DNA from: Aequorivita lipolytica
GTDB lineage: Bacteria > Bacteroidota > Bacteroidia > Flavobacteriales > Flavobacteriaceae
Length of the DNA: 64,000 nt
NCBI RefSeq assembly: GCF_007997135.1
Contig: NZ_VORU01000002.1
Span: 62,001-126,000, forward strand
Direction of reading: 5' to 3'
Both the position numbers and the translations under genes were made by a program. The stretch's first letter is position 1. Each line of letters begins with the position of its first letter. Positions 44,825-52,756 of the stretch are shown piece by piece. The notes beneath the pieces were generated by a model, which was given only the letters and a program-made list of their open reading frames with translations, ran no database searches and was not told the DNA's origin.

Positions 44825-45814
44825 TTAAACCAAATTGTTGTTCACTAAGTATTCTGCTATTTGTATGGCGTTTGTTGCAGCACCTTTCCGAAGGTTATCG
44901 CTTACAATCCACATATTCAAAGTATTGGGCTGTGTTTCATCGCGGCGAATGCGGCCAACAAAAACCTCATCCTTGTCGTGCGCGTAAATAGGCATAGGGT
45001 ATGTATTGGTATCTGGGTTGTCCTGTACTGTAATTCCCGGAGTTTCGTGTAGTATTCTGCGTACGTCACCCAGATCAAAATCATTTTCAAACTGAACGTT
45101 CACTGACTCACTGTGGCCACCAGCTGTTGGAATCCGCACTGCAGTAGCAGTAATTGAAAACGTACGATCATCCAATATTTTTTGTGGCTCACGAGCAAGT
45201 TTCATCTCTTCTTTTGTGTATCCGTTTTCTTCAAACGTATCACAATGTGGCAACGCATTTTTATGAATTGGGTAAGGATAGGCCATTTCGCCTTTTATTC
45301 CTGCCATTTCATTCTCCATTTGTTGCACGGCCTTTATACCCGTTCCAGAAACCGATTGATAGGTAGAAACAACCACCCTTTTCATTTTATATTTTTTATG
45401 AAGCGGCGCCAAAGCCATCACCAATTGTATGGTTGAGCAATTTGGATTGGCAATAATTTTATCGTCTTTAGTCAAAAGATTCGCATTGATTTCGGGAACA
45501 ATAAGTTTTTTATCGGCTTCCATGCGCCAAGCTGAAGAGTTGTCGATTACTGTGGTTCCAACCTCAGCAAATTTTGGCGCCCATTCCAGCGAAGTACTTC
45601 CACCAGCTGAGAAAATAGCGATGTTTGGTTTTGCAGCCACAGCTTCCTTTAAGCCAATCACTTTATAGTTTTTTCCTTTGAATGAAATTTCCTTTCCTAC
45701 AGATCTTTCCGAAGCTACCAAAAGCAGTTCGTCAATAAGGAAATTGCGTTCACTCAAAACTCTTAACATTACCTCGCCAACCATTCCGGTGGCACCTACC
45801 AAAGCTAATTTCAT
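44825..45814 (-). CDS. asd: Aspartate-semialdehyde dehydrogenase
   Basis: Reduces aspartyl phosphate to the semialdehyde on the path to lysine, methionine, threonine and diaminopimelate. N-terminal ALVGATGMVGEVMLRVL is the NADP-binding loop; the nucleophile Cys is in ANPNCSTIQLVMALAPL (about residue 129); the catalytic His is in PTAGGHSESVNVQFE. Length 329 aa is normal. A TACTTTTG box lies 51 bases upstream, and an inverted repeat (45821-45838) sits in the leader just before the ATG. Confidence 0.95.
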   Translation of the reverse strand: MKLALVGATGMVGEVMLRVLSERNFLIDELLLVASERSVGKEISFKGKNYKVIGLKEAVAAKPNIAIFSAGGSTSLEWAPKFAEVGTTVIDNSSAWRMEADKKLIVPEINANLLTKDDKIIANPNCSTIQLVMALAPLHKKYKMKRVVVSTYQSVSGTGIKAVQQMENEMAGIKGEMAYPYPIHKNALPHCDTFEENGYTKEEMKLAREPQKILDDRTFSITATAVRIPTAGGHSESVNVQFENDFDLGDVRRILHETPGITVQDNPDTNTYPMPIYAHDKDEVFVGRIRRDETQPNTLNMWIVSDNLRKGAATNAIQIAEYLVNNNLV

Positions 45815-45820
45815 ATGTTT

Positions 45821-45838
45821 TTCCCGCGCAGGCGGGAA
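45821..45838. repeat. Inverted repeat in the asd leader
   Basis: TTCCCGC / GCGGGAA with a 4-nt loop, starting 7 bases from the asd ATG. It matches a GC-rich dispersed element I know from flavobacterial genomes and could hide the ribosome binding region. Confidence 0.6.
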
Positions 45839-45864
45839 TCTTTTAATTAATACCTATTTGTTTG

Positions 45865-45872
45865 CAAAAGTA
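45865..45872 (-). promoter_or_regulatory. -7 box of asd
   Basis: Minus-strand TACTTTTG, exact TAnnTTTG; the implied transcript start is about 44 bases before the ATG, so the inverted repeat would be transcribed. Confidence 0.55.
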
Positions 45873-45906
45873 GTTGATAGCAAATTATTATTTCTGAATA
45901 AAAAGC

Positions 45907-45944
45907 AAAAAAGAACCCTCCGAAGCTTTACGCGAAGGAGGGTT
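45907..45944 (-). terminator. Terminator of mscL
   Basis: AACCCTCC / GGAGGGTT stem with inner pairing in the loop (TTCGCG...GCTTC) and TTTTTT tail on the minus strand. Confidence 0.82.
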
Positions 45945-45979
45945 AAGGTTAAAATATGTAATGCAGCGGTGGCTGTAAA

Positions 45980-46389
45980 TTATTTTTTTCTAAGCTCGTC
46001 ACGAATTTTCATTAGAATATCTTTTTCAGATGGCCCCGGATCTGGTGCTGGAGCAGCTTCTTTTTTCTTACGTGCATTGCTGTAAGCTTTTACAATCAAG
46101 TACAAAACAAAACCAACAATAATAAGGTTGATGAGGGTATTGATCCATTTGCCATACATTATTGCATTTTCGGGTTTGGCTACTTCGCCATCGGGTCCAA
46201 TTACTTCATTATCAAGAACATATTCGAATCTGCAAAGTCTATACCCCCGGCAAAATGGCCAACGATTGGCATGATCATATCATTTGTAAATCCTGTAACA
46301 ACAAGCCCGACGGCTCCTGCCAGAATTACTGCAACGGTCAGGTCTACCACGTTTCCGGTCAAAATAAAATTCCTGAATTCTTTTAACAT
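45980..46389 (-). pseudogene. mscL: Large-conductance mechanosensitive channel, frameshifted
   Basis: Frame one from ATG 46389 gives the MscL N-terminus (MLKEFRNFILTGNVVDL, then AVILAGAVGLVVTGFTND and FAGGIDFADS) and stops at 46201. The adjacent frame continues exactly in register of the family: YVLDNEVIGPDGEVAKPENA, MYGKWINTLINLIIVGFVL, a charged linker and DILMKIRDELRKK to a TAA at 45980. Loss of one A from an AAA run near 46223 explains it; repaired, the gene is 411 bp, 136 aa, the usual MscL length. Either a real recent mutation or a sequence error. Its own terminator is intact. Confidence 0.9.
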
Positions 46390-46467
46390 GTTGATTGGTT
46401 TTTAGGTGTTAATAGAACTAATTTACTCAAAAGAATTCATGTTTTGAATAATTTACCCAAACAGGGA

Positions 46468-47577
46468 TCAATTCCTACAAATAACCCTTTTTACTCTTTG
46501 CGATACAGCCGTTATCAATTCATAGGAAATGGAATTGATGGCGGCAGATAATTCTTCGGCAGTGGTTGAAGGACCAAAAACGATAACTTCGTCGCCTTCT
46601 TCACAATCTATATCAGTAACATCAACCATGATCATATCCATACATACGTTTCCAAGAATGTGAGCCTTTTTACCATTTATAGTTACCCAACCTTTGCCTT
46701 TTCCATAGGAACGCGGAATACCATCTGCGTGGCCAATGGGAAGTGTGGCTGAACGGGTTGCTTTTTCAGCAATAAAACCTCGGTTGTAACCCACACTTTC
46801 ACCATTTTCAACTTTGTGGATTTGTGAAATAACGGTTTTTAAAGTTCCGACAGGTTTTAAATGTTTGTTTTCTTCTTTATCGTTTCCGAAGCCATAAAGG
46901 CCAATTCCTGTGCGGACCATATCAAAATGTGCCTCGGGATAATTTATGATTCCTGAAGTATTTGCGCAATGAAGGAAAGGTTTGTAACCAATCTTGGCAA
47001 TTAATTCTTCTGAAATTTTTTGGAACATTTCAATTTGACCGAGTGTGAATTCTTTCAACTTTAAATCTTCGCTTGCCGCAAGATGCGAAAATGCCGATTT
47101 TACCTTTACGCTTTTAGTTTTTGAAAGCATTTCAGCAATAAAAGGAATATCATTTTCAACGAAACCCAAACGGTTCAAACCTGTGTTGAATTTTAAATGG
47201 ATTGGGTAATTGATTTGCTTTTTTTCTTCCGAGAAAGCGATAAATTCCTCCAACGTTTTCCGGGAATAAATGCTGGGTTCCAAACAGCGGTTTACAATCA
47301 CTTCAAAATTAACGGGAAGTGTGTGCAATACCAAAATTGGGGTTTCAATCTTTGCATTTCTGAGTGTTTCGCCTTCATTGGCATAAGCCACAGCAAAATA
47401 ATCAACACCCAACTCCACAAGTTCCTTTGCAATAACCACAGAATCGCTTCCGTAGGCAAAAGCTTTTACCACGGCCAGCACTTTGGTTCCGGGTTTTATT
47501 TTTGAAGTAAGGTATTTGTAATTATTGTCGAGTGCGTTTAGGTTTATCTCCAATAATGTTTCGGTGGCTTTGGGCAT
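46468..47577 (-). CDS. alr: Alanine racemase
   Basis: Makes D-alanine for peptidoglycan. Fold type III PLP enzyme: the PLP lysine is in VLAVVKAFAYGSD (about residue 38), the SRKTLEEF and LKFNTGLNRLGF barrel motifs follow. The C-terminal domain has VGYNRGF, SYGKGKGWVTI and NVCMDMIMVDVT. A fairly standard 369 aa. VVKAFAYG replaces the usual VVKANAYG. It lies downstream of tdk on the same strand, separated by a hairpin. Confidence 0.95.
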   Translation of the reverse strand: MPKATETLLEINLNALDNNYKYLTSKIKPGTKVLAVVKAFAYGSDSVVIAKELVELGVDYFAVAYANEGETLRNAKIETPILVLHTLPVNFEVIVNRCLEPSIYSRKTLEEFIAFSEEKKQINYPIHLKFNTGLNRLGFVENDIPFIAEMLSKTKSVKVKSAFSHLAASEDLKLKEFTLGQIEMFQKISEELIAKIGYKPFLHCANTSGIINYPEAHFDMVRTGIGLYGFGNDKEENKHLKPVGTLKTVISQIHKVENGESVGYNRGFIAEKATRSATLPIGHADGIPRSYGKGKGWVTINGKKAHILGNVCMDMIMVDVTDIDCEEGDEVIVFGPSTTAEELSAAINSISYELITAVSQRVKRVICRN

Positions 47578-47619
47578 TTAATCTTGAAGTTTATGTTTTT
47601 TTCAATTATTGATTAATCC

Positions 47620-47657
47620 GAAAAACCCTCCATTTAGAGTAGTGGCGAAGGTTTTTC
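47620..47657 (-). terminator. Possible terminator of tdk
   Basis: GAAAAACC / GGTTTTTC stem with a 22-nt loop next to the tdk stop. The loop is long, so confidence is moderate. Confidence 0.45.
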
Positions 47658-48316
47658 TAGGCTTGTTTTCCAGTTTTTTCGGAAGATTTGTTTTTATTAA
47701 TTTCTTCGGCATCTTTCACTTCCATCTTCACTACTTTGTCGCGCATTTGTGCTTTATAAAAAGCCGCGCGACTCAAGGGTTCGTATTCTTCGGTTTCCCC
47801 GAGCAAAACCAATGCTTCACTTTTCGCTTTTCGGTAGCTGTAATGGGCAAGATTTCCGGTGCGGGTGCAAACGGCGTGTACTTTGGTAACATATTCGGCA
47901 GTTGCCATTAAAGCGGGCATCGGGCCGAATGGGTTTCCTTTATAATCCATATCAAGCCCTGCAACAATTACACGAACGCCACGATTGGCGAGGTCGTTGC
48001 AAACTTTTACAATTTCATCATCAAAAAATTGGGCTTCGTCAATGCCTACCACATCACAATTATCTGCCAAGATTGGGATGTTTGCCGCAGCGGGAACGGG
48101 TGTTGAACGAATTTTATTACTGTCGTGGCTCGTTACAGAATCTTCGCTATACCGTGTATCTATCGATGGTGTGAAAATCTCCACTTTTTGACGGGCAAAT
48201 TGGGCGCGTTTCAGCCTTCTTATAAGTTCTTCTGTTTTTCCTGAAAACATAGAACCGCAGATTACTTCAATCCAGCCAAATTGTTCTTTCTGATTTACGG
48301 TATTTTCAAGAAACAT
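47657..48316 (-). CDS. tdk: Thymidine kinase
   Basis: Phosphorylates thymidine in nucleoside salvage; type II tetrameric family. The P-loop [19 protein letters not shown] (about residues 21-39), the [16 protein letters not shown] box and the lasso region [18 protein letters not shown] are present. The structural zinc cysteines of many family members (CxxC in the lasso and a second CxxC pair) seem lost: here the sequence is CTRT, and RAAFYKAQ stands in place of the second cysteine pair. The basic C-terminal tail is extended. Confidence 0.93.
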   Translation of the reverse strand: MFLENTVNQKEQFGWIEVICGSMFSGKTEELIRRLKRAQFARQKVEIFTPSIDTRYSEDSVTSHDSNKIRSTPVPAAANIPILADNCDVVGIDEAQFFDDEIVKVCNDLANRGVRVIVAGLDMDYKGNPFGPMPALMATAEYVTKVHAVCTRTGNLAHYSYRKAKSEALVLLGETEEYEPLSRAAFYKAQMRDKVVKMEVKDAEEINKNKSSEKTGKQA

Positions 48317-48500
48317 AGTTTAATTTTACGCGAAACATTAAGCATCAATTCACTTTCCAAACGGATGTTCAACTCAGAGATTGCTTGAAACCATCATAAA
48401 CCGAAGGATTTAAACAAGAAAACAAAAATAGTTGACGTTTACATAAAGGATGCGTAAATTTATAAAAACAAAATAGAAATTTAGGTTAATTTAAAAAGAT

Positions 48501-49292
48501 ATGAAGAAGAAACTCCGCGAGCAGATAACAGCGCTTGGAAAGCAATTAATAGAAGAAGAAAAAACGTTTAAGTCCGCATCAGTAAAGGGGTTGGTAGCTG
48601 AGCTTTATGAAAAGTTAACCGTACTTGAATATCTTGAAAACCAACTTGGCGATGACTCCGAAGCGCCAGCCGCAGCGTCTCTGGATTCAAAAAGTTTCCG
48701 CGAAGAAAACTGGTTTACAGAGCCTGAACCGGTTCCGCAACCAGATCACAAAGAAGATCTCATCGAGCCTTTAATGGAAAAAATAAAAGACATTGTAGCA
48801 CAAATGCCGCAAGAAAGCGAGCGAATAGATGAATTGCTAGATGAAATGCTGCCGAAAAACCCGGAATCTGAAACCGCAGAAATACAGAAAAAGCCAACAG
48901 TAAAATATGTTAAAAATGATTTAGAGGAATTCGCCTCAAACTATCAGCAAATGCCAGAGTTTGAAAGAAAAAACTTGGAACTCTTCCCCAAATCTGTTGA
49001 AGGAACAGAGGCCAGTAAAACAATGACCGAGTCTCGAGCAAGATCTATAAACGATTCAGTCAACAAAGGATTAAACATTGGGCTGAACGACCGTTTAGCT
49101 TTTATAAAACATCTTTTTGAGGGCCAGGTGGAAGATTATACCCGCGTACTTTCACAGATAAATACAATGCAAAATTTTGAAGAAGCACAAAGTTTTATAA
49201 AAGGCAAAGTAAAACCAGATTATAACTATTGGCTTAACAAAGAAGAATATTCAGAGCGGTTTATGAATATTATTGAAAAACGTTTCAATTAA
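48501..49292 (+). CDS. Conserved hypothetical protein, 263 aa
   Basis: Cytoplasmic, acidic protein with a helical N-terminus (LREQITALGKQLIEEEKTFK), an acidic disordered middle (PEPVPQPDHKEDLIEPLMEK) and a conserved helical C-terminus, NIGLNDRLAFIKHLFEGQVE and DYNYWLNKEEYSERFMNII. The C-terminal part is, by memory, widely conserved in Bacteroidota without a known role. It is followed after 11 bases by the DoxX-like gene and then rsmI on the same strand, so the three may form an operon. Confidence 0.75.
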   Translation: MKKKLREQITALGKQLIEEEKTFKSASVKGLVAELYEKLTVLEYLENQLGDDSEAPAAASLDSKSFREENWFTEPEPVPQPDHKEDLIEPLMEKIKDIVAQMPQESERIDELLDEMLPKNPESETAEIQKKPTVKYVKNDLEEFASNYQQMPEFERKNLELFPKSVEGTEASKTMTESRARSINDSVNKGLNIGLNDRLAFIKHLFEGQVEDYTRVLSQINTMQNFEEAQSFIKGKVKPDYNYWLNKEEYSERFMNIIEKRFN

Positions 49293-49303
49293 ATTCCACA
49301 ATT

Positions 49304-49660
49304 ATGACTGCCCAAAAAACAATCTATTGGATAGCCACAGGGCTGCTCAGCGCGCTATTTCTTTATTCCGCTGTTATGTATTTAACCGATACTGCGGTAA
49401 TTGAAGGTTATTATCAGGATTATCAATATCCCACCTATTTAGTGATCCCAATGGCCATTGCAAAAATTTCGGCAATCGTTTTTATCCTTTTGCGAAAGCC
49501 AAAATGGGTTATGGAATGGGCCTATGCCGGACTCTTTTTCGATATGGTTTTAGCGTGTTTTGCACATTATCGGATAGATGATCCTGGAATAACACTTCCT
49601 TTATTGGGAATTCTATTTTTGTTAGTTTCATATTTCTTCGGAAAAACGGCACGTCCATAA
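49304..49660 (+). CDS. DoxX-like small membrane protein, 118 aa
   Basis: Four membrane helices and the DoxX-like (PF13564-type) pattern WIATGLLSALFLYSAVMYL, a short acidic loop (YYQDYQYPTYLVIPMAIAKI), then LRKPKWVMEWAYAGLFFDMV and LLGILFLLVSYFFGKT. Uncharacterised; it sits between the conserved hypothetical and rsmI genes, with 11-bp and 3-bp gaps. Confidence 0.82.
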   Translation: MTAQKTIYWIATGLLSALFLYSAVMYLTDTAVIEGYYQDYQYPTYLVIPMAIAKISAIVFILLRKPKWVMEWAYAGLFFDMVLACFAHYRIDDPGITLPLLGILFLLVSYFFGKTARP

Positions 49661-49663
49661 ACT

Positions 49664-50338
49664 ATGACGGGAAAACTTTACTTAGTACCCACGCCCATCG
49701 GCAATTTAAAAGATATGACCTTTCGCGCTGTTGAAGTGCTGAAAGAGGTAAATCTAATACTCGCCGAAGACACACGAAACAGCGGAAAACTTCTGAAACA
49801 TTTTGAAATCGGCACCCAAATGCATTCCCATCACATGCACAACGAGCATAAAACAGTGGAAGGGATTGTAAAACGAATCCAAAATGGAGAAAACATTGCA
49901 TTAATCAGTGATGCCGGAACACCAGCCATCAGCGATCCTGGCTTTTTACTGACCCGCGCCTGCGTGGAAGCAGGCATAGAAGTAGATTGCCTGCCCGGTG
50001 CCACGGCTTTCGTTCCAGCACTTGTAAATAGTGGCTTCCCAAATGATAAATTTGTTTTTGAAGGTTTTCTTCCAGTAAAAAAAGGAAGGCAAACAAGGCT
50101 AGAACTTTTAGCCGAAGAAACTCGAACCATTATTTTTTACGAATCGCCACACAAACTGCTGAAAACACTTGCACAATTTGTAGAATTTTTTGGTGCAGAC
50201 AGACAAGTTTCCGTTTCGCGGGAAATCACAAAACTTCACGAAGAAACCGTCCGTGGCACTGCTGAAGAAGTTTTAAAACATTTTGAAAACAAGCCGCCGA
50301 AGGGGGAGATTGTGGTTGTTGTTTCAGGGAAGAAGTAA
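49664..50338 (+). CDS. rsmI: 16S rRNA (cytidine-1402 2'-O)-methyltransferase
   Basis: SAM-dependent tetrapyrrole-methylase fold protein that methylates C1402 of 16S rRNA. Motifs: LVPTPIGNLKDMTFRAVEVL at the start, ILAEDTRNSGKLLKHFEI, ALISDAGTPAISDPGFLL, DCLPGATAFVPALVNSGFP and VSVSREITKLHEETVRGTAEE. A short C-terminus without the extra dimerisation tail is usual in Bacteroidota. It is probably cotranscribed with the preceding two genes. Confidence 0.95.
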   Translation: MTGKLYLVPTPIGNLKDMTFRAVEVLKEVNLILAEDTRNSGKLLKHFEIGTQMHSHHMHNEHKTVEGIVKRIQNGENIALISDAGTPAISDPGFLLTRACVEAGIEVDCLPGATAFVPALVNSGFPNDKFVFEGFLPVKKGRQTRLELLAEETRTIIFYESPHKLLKTLAQFVEFFGADRQVSVSREITKLHEETVRGTAEEVLKHFENKPPKGEIVVVVSGKK

Positions 50339-50399
50339 TTATTAAAAATTAAATTCCAAAAAAAAAATCAATCTAAAATCGTATATCGTAAATCTAAAA

Positions 50400-50990
50400 T
50401 CACAGGTGTTTGCCTTTATTCCACCCATTCTTCCCAAGATATTGCTCACCACTTTCCACCGCACCATCTTCAATAGGAGTTCCCATTGAATCATTCCAGC
50501 GATTTAAATAACCAAAGAGGGAAATAACACCCAGCATTTCCACGATTTCACCCTCGTTCCAATATTTGTAAAGTCTTTGTTTAATTTCGTCATCCACCGC
50601 ATTTGGCACTTGGCTGGCAGCCAAAGAAAAATCGAGCGCAGCGCGTTCACCTTCTGAAAATGACGAATGTGTTCTGTATTCCCAAATGTTATCCAACTGT
50701 TCCTGCTCCGCCCCATAACGTTCTGCAGCACGAATGGCATGTGCTTGACAGTAACGGCAACCAGTTGCATTGCTGCTCACCCAAGCAATCATTCGTTTTA
50801 AAGCTGAAGTAGCGCGACCCTCATTCGCCATTACGGCTTTGTTGAGATTGATAAACGCTTTACTGATTGCTGGGCGGTGCTGCATAGTTAGCACGCTGTT
50901 GGGGCAAAAGCCGAGGGTTTCGTTGAAAAATTCAGCCAATTGCTTTGTATCTGCATCATGGTCTGGGGAAAGTGGAGTTACTAATGACAT
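50400..50990 (-). CDS. Carboxymuconolactone-decarboxylase / AhpD-family protein, 196 aa
   Basis: An all-helical AhpD-like domain with the peroxidase CxxC and following His in GCRYCQAHAIRAAE (about residues 75-88), and EGERAALDFSLAASQVPN later. Such proteins reduce alkyl hydroperoxides or act in alkylhydroperoxidase-like detoxification. No AhpC partner is adjacent. A variant TACTTTCG box lies near 51020 on the minus strand. Confidence 0.87.
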   Translation of the reverse strand: MSLVTPLSPDHDADTKQLAEFFNETLGFCPNSVLTMQHRPAISKAFINLNKAVMANEGRATSALKRMIAWVSSNATGCRYCQAHAIRAAERYGAEQEQLDNIWEYRTHSSFSEGERAALDFSLAASQVPNAVDDEIKQRLYKYWNEGEIVEMLGVISLFGYLNRWNDSMGTPIEDGAVESGEQYLGKNGWNKGKHL

Positions 50991-51087
50991 AGCTTAAGAA
51001 TGTTTGAAATCCGAAAGTACAAAATGCCATTTGCAAATTTCAAATTACAAGCTCCAAATAAAAAATAAAATATTCAATATTCAAATC

Positions 51088-51110
51088 TGTCATACTGAGC
51101 GCAGCCGAAG
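51088..51110. repeat. Dispersed CTGAGCGCAG repeat, copy 1
   Basis: Contains CTGAGCGCAG followed by CCGAAG; the inverse complement with one variation occurs at 55220-55242. This is the TGTCA...CTGAGCGCAG...CGAAG type element often seen between flavobacterial genes. Confidence 0.7.
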
Positions 51111-51120
51111 TACAAAAAAA

Positions 51121-52602
51121 TCAATTCTTCAGCAATCTGAAAACGCTATTTGAAGTTCTCAAAAAATAAATCCCGCTTTGGGTCGTGGAAAGATTTATTT
51201 GTGATTGTTTATCTGCCAATTCACCAATGGCAATAGTTTTTCCCGTAATATCCGTAATTTGGTAAGCATTGTTTTCAGAAAATAGTTCACGTTCAATCGT
51301 GAAAATTCCGTTTGATGGGTTTGGGTAAATGGTTAATTTTTGGTCTTCGAATTCTGGAAGCAACAAGGTACTGTTGTTGTGACGGAGTAGCACAATATCT
51401 TCCATACCATCATACCAAAATGTATTTCCTACACTAACAATCTTTCCATCTGCCTGCATAATTGTCTTATAATGGTCAAATCCTAGGGATGCACCATTAA
51501 ACGAATTGTCTATATACCCTCCTTCAAAATATCTGCTTACCACATAAATGCTGCCTTCAAAACAATCCAGTAATTTTCCGCTCACAATCATTCTTTGATT
51601 TTCTTGTACAAATAGTTGAGAGATGCTGAAACCGGAAACAGGAAGAAGAACAGTTCCATCATTTCCAAAATCTGGATCAGGCATGCCATCATTTTGGTAT
51701 CTTATAAAATAGGGTTGCATAACTGGCTCGAAAAGGTCAACACAAGCTCCGCAACTTCCCGCAATAACTATTTTATTATCATTAGTAAAATCAATACTAG
51801 CACTGCTAAAATTCATTGGGTTCAAGGCATCAATGTTTTTTGTTACCATTCCGTTATTTCCAAAGTTGGCGTCTAAATAACCGTTTGGCTGAAACTTCAT
51901 CAAAATGATGTCTGCATTCGCATTATTATCTCGCGTTCCAACGAGATAGAAGTTATTCTCTCCGTCAATCTTAAATTCTCCACTCATAAAAATACCGCCA
52001 GAAAAGTTGGAAGACGCTGCGCCATTTACACCAAAGTTGGTATCCAAATCCCCATTAGAGAGGTAGTGATTGATTGTAATTTCATCGCTTCCGCTGAATT
52101 TCAAAAGCATCATGGATCCATCATCCAGAAGTGTCATTGCAGCATAATTTCCGTTTGGAATGGTTAGAATTCCACTATTTCCAAAAGTGTTATCTAAATC
52201 TCCGTTATCCAGATATTTTGCAATAACAAAAATTGAACTTTGGGCTTTTGGTCCAGCGGCAATAATATGTTGTTGATTATCTATAAATAAATATTTGTAG
52301 TCATAAAACCCAGTACCATTGCTGGAAATTACTATACCATCCGAACCAAAGGCAGTATCTACCATTCCATCAGGCATATATCTTATCAAATACGGATAAA
52401 AATTGTTAGAATCTGGACTCGTTATTCCAGATACAACCAATTTTTGATCGGCTTGCTCTACAGCATTCAAGACCAAGTCAAAACTATTATCTATATCTGT
52501 CACCACTATTCCCCCGTCGCCAAAAGAAGTATCCAAACTCCCATCCTGCGCAAAAGATAGAAGTGAAGCTAATCCTACTAAAAAAAGTAAAAGTGTTTTC
52601 AT
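51121..52602 (-). CDS. Secreted delta-60 repeat protein with T9SS sorting domain, 493 aa
   Basis: A signal peptide (MKTLLLFLVGLASLLSFAQ) is followed by seven or so delta-60-type repeats of the LDTSFGDGGIVV pattern (VDTAFGSDGIVIS, LDNTFGNSGILTI, LDTNFGVNGAA, LDANFGNNGMVTK, PDPDFGNDGTVLL, IDNSFNGASL). It ends with a T9SS sorting domain (IYPNPSNGIFTIEREL, TQSGIYFLRTSNSVFRLLKN). Such proteins are predicted surface beta-propellers; ligands and roles are unknown. It is monocistronic. Confidence 0.88.
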   Translation of the reverse strand: MKTLLLFLVGLASLLSFAQDGSLDTSFGDGGIVVTDIDNSFDLVLNAVEQADQKLVVSGITSPDSNNFYPYLIRYMPDGMVDTAFGSDGIVISSNGTGFYDYKYLFIDNQQHIIAAGPKAQSSIFVIAKYLDNGDLDNTFGNSGILTIPNGNYAAMTLLDDGSMMLLKFSGSDEITINHYLSNGDLDTNFGVNGAASSNFSGGIFMSGEFKIDGENNFYLVGTRDNNANADIILMKFQPNGYLDANFGNNGMVTKNIDALNPMNFSSASIDFTNDNKIVIAGSCGACVDLFEPVMQPYFIRYQNDGMPDPDFGNDGTVLLPVSGFSISQLFVQENQRMIVSGKLLDCFEGSIYVVSRYFEGGYIDNSFNGASLGFDHYKTIMQADGKIVSVGNTFWYDGMEDIVLLRHNNSTLLLPEFEDQKLTIYPNPSNGIFTIERELFSENNAYQITDITGKTIAIGELADKQSQINLSTTQSGIYFLRTSNSVFRLLKN

Positions 52603-52733
52603 AATTTAAAGGTTACGGGGGAGAATATTTCCTACAAGATAGTAAATTATCAATTACGAAAATCAGCTTTTCACTAATTGAAATTTTGTAATTTTACAAC
52701 TCTCCCCTTTTAGATTCACTTTACACCAAAATA

Positions 52734-52741
52734 TAAATTTG
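52734..52741 (+). promoter_or_regulatory. -7 box of recJ
   Basis: TAAATTTG, exact TAnnTTTG, 15 bases upstream of the ATG. Confidence 0.55.
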
Positions 52742-52756
52742 GAATTTTTATAGTAT

